From the NCBI GenBank assembly GCA_936450465.1, contig OW388305.1, positions 55,170,625 to 55,234,624 on the forward strand: a DNA stretch of 64,000 bases. Direction: 5' to 3'. Source of the DNA: Gibbula magus. Lineage: Eukaryota > Mollusca > Gastropoda > Trochida > Trochidae. Made by a program: the position numbers and the translations under genes. The number at the start of each line of letters is the position of its first letter. Within the stretch, counting starts at the first letter, position 1. Below the pieces are notes generated by a model. It was not told the origin of the DNA, ran no database searches, and saw only the letters and a list, made by a program, of their open reading frames with translations. Below, piece after piece: positions 18,172 through 31,905 of this stretch.

Positions 18172-21100
18172 TATTCTATGTGAATTTTCATATAAGGAGA
18201 TATAACAAATTAATCATCTAATATTTCATTTAACATTTTCACAAACATTTTCGATTCAATTTATTTCGATGTAATATCAAATCTTCGAATATCAAGTGGG
18301 CACATGCCGTTGTTTCAACCTTGAAATCTTGTGGATTTCATGTCTGTATGGCTAGCATCCCATTTTCAATTTTTGTCAGTTTTGAGATGTTGAAAGGAAT
18401 AATATCTATCAAGGCAATGTTTAATTGTATGTATCATATTGATCTAACTCACAATTACGTGCATATATCATACATCATACACATTTATCTTCCTATAATC
18501 CTATGTTTCTATTGCGAGACTTTGCGACTGCTCGATGAAATATACCTCATTAAACACGGTTAAGCACAAATATTAACACTCGTCAGCCATTCTCATCAAG
18601 TGTTGTCTCAAGATGAATGTTCACAGGTGCAAGATTCTCCAAAGCTATTTGAACTTAGGTCACTGTGCCTTTTCGTGCAACACTGTGTATTTCGGCTACA
18701 AAATCACACAAACTTTATAAAAAAAGGAGCTTGAAATTTGTAATAGGATCTTATGGTACGTTTAACTACGCTAGATGCTAGGAGAGACATTATCTTGAAG
18801 TTATTTTGTGTAAACCAGTGTATTTAATTTATGACAAATATAGAATAGATATATGTGAAACAGACCACAACAGGAAATGATACTTTTGGCAATTGATAAT
18901 TACTTATTCTGAGTATGTACCGAGGACAGAGTTGATGGCATTGAAGATGACAACTTGATATGTGACATATAATTGGCGAATGTAGGTTCCCGGAAACATA
19001 CCATAATTCGCACAACTGAATATATTTTTGTACCAAATGTTAATTGTAATTTCATGTATTCCCTATTAACATCAATGGACAGAGCAGCTCAAAGTGGAAA
19101 GATAAATATCACAGATATGTCACAGAATGAGAGCGGTTCAAATATAAGTAAAACTAAGTACAATCCTTCAAAACTGATATTTCAGTTATCCTAAAAACAG
19201 ACTAACAATTGGCAGAAAAGCTACGACAATCTGTCAACATATTTATCAGCTTGTGACACCAGTGTGACACGATATCACTGAGCCAAAGCGTAGAGCTACT
19301 AGATGTTTTCATTCCGTGGTTCAAATAGCCAGATGTAATTATACTAGCTTGAATGAATAATCAATACTTGTTGATATCAATTTACATTGTGACGGAATTG
19401 ATGTCTTCTTATGAGAGTTCTGTTAAATGAAATAAACACGATGTGTTGCAAGACATAATGGAAACTCCTACAAATGTATATCATGAAAACATAATATCGA
19501 ATCAAACATTTAAGCTCAGCAATTTTGTCTCACTATGGATATGATATGTATATAATTATTTATACATTGATAAATAACGTAAATATTAATTTTCTACGAA
19601 ATGTTAGAGCAAAATTTAATTCGCCTGTCTATGATCTTATGTTGCCATTTCATAACAACGATTTTTCTAGAAACCAAGGGCAGTGCATTTAGTCAGAAGA
19701 AACTTAATTTCATGGACTGAAGGTCTTTCTATCATGGATAAGTTTGTTTACTTGCCATGTCATACCTACAGCATATAAAAAGTAAATCAATTTGAAATCA
19801 ATCAATTTGACTAAAACCGAACTTTTTCCATTGAACTCATAGTTTGTTTAACTAGTATGGCTCGACTGGCATCCATACCATTGAAATAAGTATATGTGTA
19901 TTCAAATGTGTACAATTCCTTTTCCAAATTCAATTAATTTCTTCATTCATTCTTTAGTTCACCTTTGACTTGTCATCAATATCAATTTCTCTCCAGTTTT
20001 CCGCTTTGAAGGATTGTCTAAATAAAATTTGCCGTATATCATTGATCCTGCAAAGTAGACCTACCAGAAATCAAATGTTATTACCAAAATAACCAAGCAT
20101 ACAAATAGAATGAAATCTCATTTGGCCATTCTCGTCATATTAGGAATGAAGGTTCTCCGGCTTCTAAATCATCAACTTCATCTCGGAAGTGGTATACTTT
20201 ACTAACATTACATTATTCTACATTTTCAAATTGCATAAATCATTGTAGATGTCATAATGCAATTGCCTGCCTCACCATGTTCCTTCCGGAGTAATATTAC
20301 TTTCCTAAGATAAATTTTTTTTTAACTGTAACAGTTTCCTGGCAGTTGAATAAATCGATATTGATTAATGTGATTCCAAAGCCAATGAAAATGATAACAT
20401 TTTGTCAAGAAGGAAAGTTTGATCATGGGAAATTTTCTAATAGCCTTTGTCATAAAAATCCCCTGGAGGAACGGATTGAGGTACATTGAAATATTAACAT
20501 CCTAAGTAAAAGTAGTTGTCTTTTCAGATTGTGAATAAAAGCAGGAGAGTTGCAGTGTACAAGCGCTTCCGGGAATTTATTCTTTTAACAAATTTATAAA
20601 TCTTTAACTCGTTCTTGTTCTGAGATTAAAGCTTGTCCGACAGACTGCAAAATGTAAATCCACTTTGCTGAACATGCTTTCTACACTACAGGGATAGGTA
20701 AAATGGCGAATTACAATCGTGTGCATTGTGGTCACTATGACCTTGACAAAACTAGGTTAAAAAAGCAGCAATCTATTTTCACTTTCACTAATAATTTATT
20801 GACACAACCAAGGCTGAATGCATTAGAACTTTATACCATTGAGATATTGAACAAATGAAACATTGATATAGTTGAGATTACACGTCTGCATATTTCATTT
20901 CTATTTGTTGTGGTGAGAAGTCACTTCCGGGATTTGAACATATATGGCGTTAGGCACCACTCGTAATCTAATATATTCATAATTTTATTTATACCAAACG
21001 TGTGTGCATAGAAAATCATATAATAAATGTTATCCTTTGAAAGAGCACATGACAGGTCAACGTGAACTTTGATGTGAGTATAACACAAATTTGTATCTCC

Positions 21101-21242
21101 TACATCGCAATGGGATAGTGTTACATGCTGCAAACGTCTAATGAGCAGTTCGTTCTGCATAGAGCTTGGAACACTTACTTTTATTTACGCATAAAACTCC
21201 AAACATCAAGGTATCTGCAAGTCTTTGAAATAAAATTGATGT

Positions 21243-21552
21243 AATAATAATAATAGGACATTTGTATAGCGCCTTTTCCATGCTCGAGGATGCTCAAAGC
21301 GCACAAATTGTATTATTACCCTGAAGGAATTGTACTTTCGGTGCTGCTAATTAGCGCTCCGCGTGACCATATATGTCCGTACTTCCCTGTGTTTAGGTAC
21401 CCATTTAAACAGCTGGGTGGACTGAGTGCAATATGGATGAAGTGCCTTGCCCAGGGACACAACACAGTATGAGACCCAGGTCACAATGGTTTGGTGTCTC
21501 CACCGGGATTCGAACCCGGGCCTTGGTAACCACTACACCACTGTGCTCCACG
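21243..21552 (-). mobile_element. tRNA-derived SINE, copy in B
   Basis: Same insertion as at 11064-11368, better preserved. On the minus strand: A-box-like 'gtagtggttacc', B box 'ttcgaatcccgg', body, then 'ggcgctatacaaatg' and a (TTA)n tail. The end closely matches the end of the LINE at 11568-13930 ('ggcgctatataaatag' plus ATT repeats), which suggests the SINE uses a related LINE for its copying. Confidence 0.85.
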
Positions 21553-21899
21553 TCATGATTTCATCATAAAATAAAAGGAAGTTAAATTTGTCTTTTATGG
21601 AACTTGAATATTCATTGCGATTTTGGATTTGGTATATCAAATTAAACTGGTTAAGAATTGCCAGTTTAACATATAATGGGTAGTGGTTGCGTGTCATTGG
21701 TCACGGTCACATTTCATTTAGAGTTGGTTTGTTCTTATGTTTATTTTTAACACTGATTCTGGGCAATTGCAGTTAAAACTCGATTGGAAGCAGATATCGA
21801 AACATTGTTCTTGTTAGTTTGAAAATAAGTGCCATCATTCATCAAGTTAGATTGAGAGATACTTTTAAAGGCAGTCGCACTTTTAAATGAAACGTTTTA

Positions 21900-22640
21900 T
21901 TATTTAAGATTTCACCCTTTTTAGTATGTGTTGTTTATGATACATTATGAACTAGCTGATAAATCATAAACTAACAAACTGACTTTCAATTGTTATTATC
22001 AGTCTCGGCACACATTCACAGCTGAAAACAATTATGCTTTGGCAAATATTTATCAGTTTACCATAAGAGGATCAAGAGACAACGTTGAGACACAGATGAA
22101 AGCTGTCTCAAATTATTTCCCTAAAGTTGTCTAATGGACCACGTGAAAAAGCTGGTAAAACAATATTTACGAGTGGTTTTCTGCATCTGAATCTGTGTCT
22201 ATTTATCAAATGTTACAAGAATATGAAAGGATACTTTGTATTGTGCTGTTTTTTAGTATTTATTATTTATACATTATGAACTACATGTAACTGATAAATC
22301 ATAAACTAACAAACTGACCTTCACATGTTTATTATCAGCCTAGGCACACTTTGACAGCTTAATACAATAACGCTATGGCAAATATTGAACATATTTGTCA
22401 GCTTACTATAAGAGGATCAACAGACAATGTTGAGACAAAGGTGAAAGCTGCCTCAAATCATTTCCATAATCTTGTCTAATGGGCCACGTGTAATGATTTT
22501 AATTTGCAAAAGCTGGTAAAACAGCACACTATTTAGCAACAATATATTATGTTCTATACGACGAGTGGTTATCTGTATCTGCATTATTTCCACTTATCAA
22601 ATGTGACATATCCAACATGTTGAAAATGACAGGATACTTT
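21900..22640 (+). repeat. Internal tandem duplication inside copy B
   Basis: Two diverged direct copies (about 21900-22245 and 22246-22640) both contain a 'catTATGAACTA...ATAAATCATAAACTAACAAACTGAC' block, a 'GGATCAA-AGACAA-GTTGAGACA' block and a 'CACGTG' block. Copy A keeps one copy, most like the first. Inverted copy C keeps one, most like the second. Either each lost a different member, or B joined both types by unequal exchange. Confidence 0.65.
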
Positions 22641-24485
22641 GTGTTATGCTGGAATACCAATGGTGGAATGTTCACAACCTCAACATTACCTTAGTCCTAA
22701 GATGTGTTCAAAACGCAATTGCCAACTCATCTTCCATCTGACATGGCTAAATATTGTACTTTTAGACCAATAGGAACAACACTGCAACAATCCAAACACG
22801 TTGCTAAGCTGATGTGAAAGGAGAATTAAACATTACAAAGAAATATCCGTATGATCAATGATCTTGTTCATATGATTGACCTTATAATTGTCAAGGGTTG
22901 ATTCAAATGAATGTTTATACACAAACTGTTGCACAGGTGACATTTATTTATGTGGTTTCTATCCGGTTTGTTTTCCTTACGTGTACCTCTCCCATTTCAT
23001 GTGGATACTTGTTACACATCTATACAATTCTATCAACTTATTTTTGTTTGTTTGGTGTTCTACTTTTCTGAACAATAACTGCTGAACTAGAAATAACATC
23101 CATTTAATTGAAGTAGCTTTAATGGTAATATAAGTGTATCAAAGTCGTTCATTCAGTTATATATTCTAATTTCAGTTGACCTCCACCTAGCAATAACATA
23201 TCTCCATAATGTTAGCAGCAAATTGCTTGATACACCCTCAAATCAATTCCAACAGCACTTAATGATACGTGAGGTCTCAGGGATAGACGGTAACAACCTG
23301 TCTACATTCAGGCCTTATCCTGAAGAGCTGTCTGGCTGGATTTCCGGATTAATCATATCCTTCACGAATGCAATTCAATGACAGGACAAAGGAGTGTGTT
23401 TTGATTGGACACATTATGTCTGTGTACATCATGAATCATGATGTACAAATAATCTACATCCCGTTATTCTTCAAAATCCTACATCAAAATATATTTCAAT
23501 AAACGTTATCTCAAACTAAATATGGTAGGTAAACAGACATTACTTCACTTACTTTCTTGTGTCGTTAATCGAAAATCTCGACATTTTATCAGTGTTCAAA
23601 TTGCAGGTTAACAATGAGGTTATTTTTCTATTGCATGGAGTAGTTATTCCAAACTGTGGTAACATAGATAACGAGGTCGGTAATAGTATATAATTGGCAT
23701 AGGACAAATAGAGAAGAATTCATGTTATCATGGATGTACATGTATAAGAAATAAGCATTAAGAAATCTTTGTCATGAATAACATTGATGTACGTGCAATG
23801 TAGCACTGATATATCAGTATTATAACTGAATTATTTTTTAAAGGTTGTTTCCTATCGAAAATAAAGAAGTAATAGATGTTTCGTAAGACATAAACATGTA
23901 TATACTCTCATGAGATTTACTGCATAACTTTACTATAGATAGTTTAATTCATAGAGTCTATGATGAAGAGCATGATGATAACGTTCATACTAGTATATAA
24001 TTATCAATATAATAATAGATATAGTTTTTTGTTCATTAAGATGACCTTAGTTTGTTTTTCATTAATGTAATAACTTCGGCCCTCGGTCATCTATCTCGCA
24101 TTCACATGAAACATGGCCGGCAGCTTATGTTATTCCAGAGATTCTGAAGATCAATGTAAATCATTATGAGTTAAAAAAATAAAATAGTTGGATGTTTTTT
24201 TCCGCAGTTATTAGAAACAAAAGTTACCCTACATTGTGTGTTTCACTCCGGTTTCTACTAGGTTTTATCACAACATTCTTATTAGAAGAACAACTTTGTA
24301 GATATCCGTGTATATGAATTATTTTGTTGATATGAGAAATGTTACTTCACACATCTCTAAGCGAACCCTTCTGTCAATATAAGAATAAGGCAGTTTTCAG
24401 ATGTCACAAATATATGAAGATAATTATGTACGTGTTGAATTCAATGGCATGGTCCACTGAATCATATCTGTTTGGAAGAAATATA

Positions 24486-25338
24486 CTCATGGTAAAAATG
24501 GTTGACCCCCTTATAGTTATATGAATGAAATGTTATATAAACTACCTAACGTACGAGTTTCGATTATATTTTTGGTAAAACATTTAACTACATGATGTCT
24601 TTTTGTGAATAGTGTCCTTGAGCATTTGCTATTTCTCCACTTGTACTTTAAAATACCAAAGAAAGAGAACTATTAGAAAAATGAAATTTAGTCAAAAAAG
24701 TTCATTCCTTGTGTCTTGAGATCTTGGCATTGGTACATTGTTTCAGAGTTTGAGTTTTCTCATTTCGGTTATAATAAATAAGTAAAAGATGCATTGAAAA
24801 TACTATTCTACTGAATCCAAATATACCCAAAATCACACAAAAACGGAAAATGGATTTTAGCAAATTAAATGCATGGACAATTAATATTGTTCGATATTAT
24901 GATATTTTCAAAAGTAACTAGCACAAACAAAAACATGATAAACTATAAAATACTTGCCATGTATGTATTGTATGCGAATGAGACTCCATGAAGGTTTTTT
25001 TGGTTTATTTGAATTCAGCAGAATTTTTTTTTCAAATGCATTTTTCACTTATTTATAATAACCAAAATGAGAACACTCAAACACTGTACCAATGCCAAAA
25101 TCTCAAGACACAAGGAATGAACTCTTTTGACTAAAATTAATTTTTCTGATATTTCCCTTTCTTTGGTATTTTAAAGTACAAGTGGAGAAATAGCAAATGC
25201 TCCAAAACAATATTCACAAAAAGACATCCAGTAATTACATGCTTTACCAAAAAAATAATCGAAACTGATACGTTACGTTGTTTATATAACATTTCATTCC
25301 TATAACTATTAGGGGGTGTCAACCATTTTTACCATGAG
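24486..25338. mobile_element. Long-TIR MITE (853 bp), copy in B
   Basis: Same insertion as 17319-18171, again flanked by TA. It is present in both A and B and so predates their duplication. The arms pair over several hundred bases; the interior is AT-rich and non-coding. Confidence 0.8.
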
Positions 25339-25560
25339 TACAGTATGTGAATTTTCATATATGCAGATATAACAAATTAATCATCTAATATTTCATGTAA
25401 CATTGACACAAATTTTTGATTTAATTTATTTCGATGTAATATCAAATCTTCGAATATCAAGTGGGCACATGCGGTTGTTTCAACCTTGAAATCTTGTGGA
25501 TTTCATGTCTGGACGGCGGGCATCCAAATTTCAATTTTCGTCAGTTTTATGATGTTGAGC

Positions 25561-28500
25561 AGAAAAGTTAAACTTCCTGCTATAACCATCACTTTAAAAA
25601 TCCCAATTTTGATATTCGAGTAACGAATGATTTGAATACTGCTATGAAGAATGCCTCAAAGAGGGTATTATTGAAAACAAGTTTATATATTCGGCTAATT
25701 CCAAATACACATGCCAATATTACAACAAAGAGAGGTTACTCTGTTGCTTTTTTTAAGTTAAATTTGTTTATCATGGTTCATGTTCTATGACTCAAGTTGA
25801 ACGCTCTGTAAAACATGTCCATGCAGCCAATTCCTTGCACATCACGGCAATCACGTTAGTTCAGCAGCAGGAAGTAACAGACGTGATGTTTCGAAGGAAG
25901 ACGCTGACAACCTGCCGGCTACGTCCTAATCCTCTACATCTGTCAGACTGAATTTCCGGAATAAAGACTTGCTCTTCGTCGATTTATTTACAATTCATGT
26001 TAAAGTGGAGAGACAAATGAGCGTCCTAGGCCTGTTTTCATCAAGGCATTAAGTCTGCCAGCGTAAAAATTGCAATCACTGATTCCTAATTCTTATATAC
26101 CCATTATTTGCATTTCACTCTTTGTAGTTTTAAATTAATATACTTCAAAGATAAACCTCATTGGTTCATTTTGCCATGCATCAGGATAGGATTTATTTTC
26201 TGAGAGACGGAGATGTAAATAGACACTATTCTATGAAAGGATTAAGATTCACGTCACGGAATTATGTATATTTTTTCATATTATATTATATATACAAATT
26301 TAATAATTATGCTGTCAGTGTAATGCAGATCAAGAATATGTGTAAGATTTGTGTTGCATGTTGTGTTTCTAATCAAACACGGTCTGACAACATTATTAGT
26401 GCCCTATGGTCTTTTTCAAATGATCATCTACATTTGTATATATCGATTGAAGGGACAATGTATACATTGTTTTAAAATTAAAATAAGTATAGTATTGAAT
26501 ATAGGATTTGCTGATTTTGGGGAATGATAAGTGTTCACACATTGATTGTCCATCAATTCACCTGTAATGGTGAAAGCCTGGTGTCACCAGATCTAAGTGT
26601 TTAACAATATCAATATAAAAGTCTCAATTGCCACATAATAATCCGTTCTCGTTTCTTACTTTGGAAGAGTCCATTGATAAAGTGATCATCCTTCATTCCA
26701 TTTCATAATGTCCTGTCACATATATCATCTTCTTACTTCAATAACCGAACAGAAAAAACCATCAGCAGCCACAAGGTTTTCCTTTTATATTAATAAGCGA
26801 GTACAACTTTATCACAGTTCATAACCCATCCAATTTATTTTTGCCAGTTTTAGAGCCAATCTTATAAATTATTTAACAAGCATAAAACCAAGGAATAATA
26901 TATTCCTTGAACATAACTTTTGGATATATACAATACACAACGTTCCAAATTGCTTCATTTAAATGTTTGGCATAAGGTATGCTAAACAGGTCAGAAATTA
27001 TACAAAAGGCAAATTCATTATATTAATATCAAGAATCCGTCCATGACAAAACCAATTGTAGAAGTGTGTCTGTTCATCTGTTTCCGTGCACAGTTGCATA
27101 GTTACTGCAGTCCAACTTATTAACGAAGGTACACAATTAGTATAACCGTCTGGTTCTACACATTTCAAATGATAAAGTTTTCAATTCAGATTCGTTGATG
27201 TTTAAACAGTTACCTTGAAAATCTTCCATTTTTTTTGTAGGGTTTATGGTTGAAATGAACAATTCTTAAAAGTATATTGCATTTTACTTGAGTGTTGACA
27301 ATTTTATTTTGTATTTAGAATCTAATTTGATTAAATTACATTAACTTTCTTTAAAATTACTTTATTGTTATCAAATATCAGTATTTGCAAATGGGGATCT
27401 CACTGACAATTGGTATATAGATGTTAGATGTGAATTTTGTCTAATAGACCTGTATCCCATAAAATACAAAGAGACCCTGTATCGCTCATCTAATGGAAAC
27501 ACAGATGGTTTTATATAGCTCTTTGAAAACAATTGTTATCGAATGATAAAACTAGTTATATCAAAGAACCTTTGAAAAACATTATCGGCATTGATTCAAA
27601 GATTACATGAATAAAGTAAAATTCTCTCTAATGACATTTTCAAGATCAGAATTTACTCTTTGAAGGAAATAAAGTCCTTGTTAATGAAATAACATTTTCC
27701 CTCCAATGTTGTTCTAATGAGATAGTTGAAAGCCATGGAGTGCTCAGTGTCAACACGTCATGCGATCTGAAAGTAAGAGACATTCATAATCTTAAATTTC
27801 GACTGGTGAAAGATTACTAAACACAGATGAAATCACTGAAACTATATCCAGTGTTCTTTGTAATGATTACTAGTATTAAGTGCAATGCATGCGACCATTA
27901 CTTACTCGACTTTTCTACGTACATGTGCTGGCTAAGATGTTACCCCTTCATAATACATGTCTTCCTTCATTCACGTTGAAGATTGCAAGCCTATTTTATC
28001 TTCATCAGTTTTCAAAATTATATATTAAATCAGTAAAAACAAAACATTTAAAATAAATCGACATGTGGATAAATAACATGCAAAATGAGCTATCTCTGTT
28101 TAACATTGAAACTATTTTTAATACCCATTATCTTTGTCTGAGAATTTAGTGAATGGTTTTCACGATTTCACAACAACAGCTGCACCAATTCCAACAAAAT
28201 TGACATGCTGAAATGCCTTAATATGGTATCAACACATGGGAATGTTAGGTCTAAATAGTCAACACATTAAAGGCCCAGTTCAACCGAAACTCCCGATTTC
28301 CAACATGGGACAAACATAAAATGCTCTTAAAGACTTGCAATTTTTTTAAAGGTGCAATAAGAATGCCAATTTCGTCACAAGATTTCTTCTACTATTGATA
28401 TATTTTACATTTGCCCCGTGCACCTTTGGGAAAAAATATCCTCTGGAGATCCTCTGGAGAAGAGGTTGAATTCTCACAAATATGTAGCTGCCATGTTGGT

Positions 28501-28640
28501 GAATACATTGTGAATAATTTCATACTACTTTCACAGTCCTGTCACTTTTCAAAAAGTGCCAACTTCAAAGAGAATTAACTCAAACATTAAGTAGTCCAAT
28601 TGACAGAAGCTAGGAGTCCATTTCCCTTCGAGCGGCATTC
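25561..28640 (+). repeat. Continuation of unit B, shared with D and partly with inverted C
   Basis: About 25760-26115 matches the reverse complement of 44955-45330 and also matches 53880-54240. About 26480-28640 matches 56040-59080 with indels. About 27640-28330 matches the reverse complement of 44230-44950. No ORF has more than weak support. 26480-28640 is AT-rich and non-coding. Confidence 0.8.
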
Positions 28641-28889
28641 ACATTAAAATGTCTGCTCGAAGGTATTTCAAGTGATCCGACTGATGTAGTGATACCTTAT
28701 CACGTAGAATTTTAGAAAGTAGAATTTTGAATATGGTACCATGATAGAATGGCCAACCATATTGCTGTCTGAACTCTCAAATTCGCATGAGACCTACACA
28801 TCTATCTGTCACAATGAGGCGTTCCACACAACTGTTTATACGTCGCATCAATTTACTTTCAATGCTGAACACCGTTTTTTATGGATAAG
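28641..28889. other. Spacer without gene
   Basis: Unremarkable sequence between the end of the B unit and the small TIR element. No gene seen. Confidence 0.4.
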
Positions 28890-28989
28890 CACAGGACAAA
28901 AAGTGGTGGAATCCGCTTGCGGGATCCGGCAAAATTTGGGGAAATCCGGAAGGATACGGGAAATGGAATCCACCACTTTTTGTCCTGTG
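28890..28989. mobile_element. CACAG-ended short TIR element, copy 1 (100 bp)
   Basis: Inverted ends 'cacaggacaaaaagtggtgg' and complement enclose a CCGGA-rich centre. It is flanked by the 3-bp repeat AAG (28887-28889 and 28990-28992). Two relatives are at 35985-36110 and 55893-55986. CAC-type ends with a 3-bp target duplication recall EnSpm/CACTA elements; that assignment is tentative. Confidence 0.75.
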
Positions 28990-29134
28990 AAGGCTTATCG
29001 GGTCGTGTAATGAGATGCTACACATGACAATATATTGTATACACTTTAATAATGAATAGCTAATTTGAGAAAACAAATTTGCCAAAAAACGTGCTACAGT
29101 GCTTTTAAAGTAGATGTATCGCATTCTTGTACAA

Positions 29135-29690
29135 GAGTCACCAGAAGATTACATATCCCACCAGTTGCACACAATTTGTAAAACACATCTTTGACAGATA
29201 CTTGTGTATCTACTACCGTACTTCAGTTAGTGGGTATTACAGATGCTGAGTTTCAGGTATGTTCAAGAGTCAAGCAGTCAAAGTCAACAACAACCAACAT
29301 CCCTCTCATGTTTCTATGGAAACAGGAAAAACATAATTTCAGAAACAATCTGAAAATATCAAAAGGCACCATTTCAGTTAGTGGGTAATGCACATGCAAA
29401 GTTTCAGGAAGATATGATGAACGGTTTTGGAGCTGTGCACCGGAAACGAAACTGTCTTTGAACAAAGTCAAACTTCAACATGTTTCTATGGAAACGACCA
29501 AAAATAAAATTTTCAGAAATCTGAAAATATCAAAAGGCACCACTTCAGTTGATGGGTAATACACATGGAAAGTTTTGGAAAGATATCATGAACGGTTTTC
29601 GAGTTCTGCTCCGGAAACGAAATGATTACGGACAGACGGACGGGGTGATGACTATATCCCACGGTATTACTTACCGGTGAGATAAAAATG
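29135..29690 (+). repeat. R1 interspersed repeat, copy 1
   Basis: It shares with 43790-44190 a series of landmarks: 'acatatccca', 'tttgtaaaacacatctt', 'agtgggtaat', 'tcatgaacggttttcgagtt', 'gattacggac' and an ending 'tataccggtg-gataaaaatg'-like block with GACGG repeats. Inside, about 29190-29420 and 29480-29680 are themselves related, so it is partly a tandem dimer. It is non-coding. GACGG-type tails of this sort are common in mollusc repeats. Confidence 0.65.
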
Positions 29691-31897
29691 ACATGTATGT
29701 TATCAACGCAAGTATTAGACAAAATCAGGAAATCTTTTGCGATCATATGAGAATGAGAAAGACCAAATATGTCAATATTAGTATTTCTGACAGATCACAC
29801 AGAGTTCGCTTCATGTCTCGATGAATGTGAAGATCTTCATCTTCATATGGGAAAAATGCGACTATAATTCGGAAATAGTTATCTTGGATAACACAGAGCT
29901 TACAGCAGATTGCGTTAATGGGTGTACCTGATTTTTCCAACCACTCGGATCATACCTTAGCACAAACAATGGATTATTAAATATATATGATACACCGATT
30001 CGTTCAATTAACACATAATTTATGCTGAATTTCTCTTCAAGACTATACATATATCTTATCTTATCTTATTTTGTTTATAATATTGTCAAAGTTAAATGAA
30101 AAATGTTAAACAAGGTGTCTTTTCTGTGAAATTATAACGGATTTTTAATCACCTGATACATGAAAGTAAACATTATATTTGTCTATGGTACCTCATATTG
30201 TAAAAACAATGTTGCGTTTATAAACTCCTTTGATGTATAAACGTTCTCCTCCCTTACTGCAGCAATAAATAACGGCATATGGTCAATGGTTACATTCAAT
30301 CATGCGATCGATACAGTTAACACAATCACAAAAAACTTTCCCAACGTTCAGGTGAAGTCTATGGTTAAACATTGATCCAGTGAACGAAAAGTAACGAATA
30401 TGTCAACATTATTACGACAAGACAATAATAATTAAAAGCGTGCAAGTTGGTGCTATAAATAGTAAAAATTACTTTAATTTAGTGTTCACTATTGAATCCC
30501 CGGTTTTAGTACAGATTGTGCCCCTGTAACTCTCAATGGATACAACACACAATGATGTCCTTCATTTCCCAAGGTCAATACAGACTAACCCACAATAGCA
30601 ACATAATCTTGTAAATTACTCGGACTAATAACCTGAAAATATAATACCAGTTCTCCGAACTCTGTAACTCATCAGTGTAGTATTGAGGTCTGAACATGTC
30701 CAATAAACATGATCTAATCACCTCACATGACATAGACATCAGTAGTTAGATTCTCCCCAGGGACTTTCGGTATAGATCTTATTCCAGAATTAGGTTGAGG
30801 ATGAGAACATTTTGCTATTTGCCATTAAAGTTAATTTCATATAGTTCTTGTGTAAGCGTATTTCGTACCTTTCGTTGATGTGTACAGGTGCCAATTAAAT
30901 AAGACTAATTAACCATTCTAGTATGAGCTTCGAAAAAGGAAACTTACTCTAGTAGTAGCATCGAGAGCCGTTTTCAATAAAAGCAACACATGGAAAGTGA
31001 AGTGTATTTTAAATTGTCCAGTTTTAAAACTAACACAATGTTTGTTATATCAAATGTCATATAATTGTAGCATTGTTTCACTGCATGAGCTCAACGGGTT
31101 GTAGTGACAATTGCAAGATTAAATCTACATGGAACTGTTCTGTTTCATCACTGTACTAATAATGTAAATATGCCACGCGTTGATAAGGTATCATCTCCCT
31201 TTTAAAATATTTAATTGGGCCATGCTTGGGCACAGTACATCATATATTCGCTGTCTGAAATTACAATTTTAATTCTGAACATTAATAATATTTCACAAAC
31301 ATTTACAGTCTGCCGCGTTAATTTTGTAGATCATTTAATATCAATGTTTGGTACCTTGTACAACAAAAACAAAACAAATGTGCTCCAACACTATTGTACC
31401 AACATTCCTAGGATGATTTTGGTCAAGTGATAAAATTGAAGTTTCCAAGTTTTATGTACAGCAACAGTTCCTATGTGTACGAACACGGTTTAGCAACAGC
31501 ATTTAGCCAGATTTACATCACAGACTGTCTGGAGGTGGGCCTGTACATGTGTAGGGTACTCTTTAAGCATCTAAACTTATTTCACGGTTTCTGCAAACCT
31601 AAATAAATTACCTCTTTAATCAATGCCATTATATTTGGCAACTTAAGTAATCTTCAGTAACAGAACAGTTTCGTTTGGAATAACTGTCAGGTCTTAAAAG
31701 GAACTAATTAATAGTTCATCAATATGTTATACCGAGGGCAAAAGAAACATAGCCTAATATGAAATATAAAGTATAAATAAAGTATAGATAAAGTCGCATA
31801 TGAAAGTCTGTGATGAGGATATGTGATGAGGATAAATCTAGTAAAGAAATATTAGACATTGCATTCATGAGATGATGGCGCTTGATATTACATGTAT
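29691..31897. other. AT-rich region; X-repeat fragment at about 30600-30800
   Basis: No gene. The segment 30600-30800 ('tgtccaataaacatga', 'caatcacctcacatgaca'-like) matches about 1430-1590 and 38600-38730. The rest shows no relationship to other parts of the window that I could see. Confidence 0.5.
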
Positions 31898-31905
31898 ATA
31901 ACCAT

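Larger units (their letters stand above)
8219..18393 (+). repeat. Large direct duplication, copy A
   Basis: The sequence from 'aaggaataatatctatc' at 8219 onward is matched nearly base for base, with scattered substitutions and small indels, by copy B from about 18394. At the A/B junction, A stops at 'gatgttg' near 18393 whereas B runs on through 25555. Without its two LINE insertions A is about 6.7 kb. No ORF within the shared sequence stays open in both copies with a real start codon, so the scaffold is treated as non-coding. Insertions inside A are listed separately. Confidence 0.9.
18394..25560 (+). repeat. Large direct duplication, copy B
   Basis: About 7.2 kb, matching copy A over its full length. 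It lacks the two LINE insertions of A and holds an extra internal duplication (about 21900-22640) and an extra 110 bp near 23725-23835. No host gene is seen. It continues without a break into 25561-28640, which A lacks, so A is a partial duplicate of the longer B unit placed upstream of it. Confidence 0.9.

Noticed and set aside
8777..19194. Pair of short frames (about 75 and 73 codons) conserved between copies A and B with frame-preserving indels
   Set aside because: They start at TTG and not ATG, no recognisable motif or convincing splice sites were seen, and A and B are similar throughout, so a shared short frame is expected.
26161..26475. 104-codon frame in unit B
   Set aside because: The matching part of copy D is interrupted by insertions and does not keep the frame; no domain seen.
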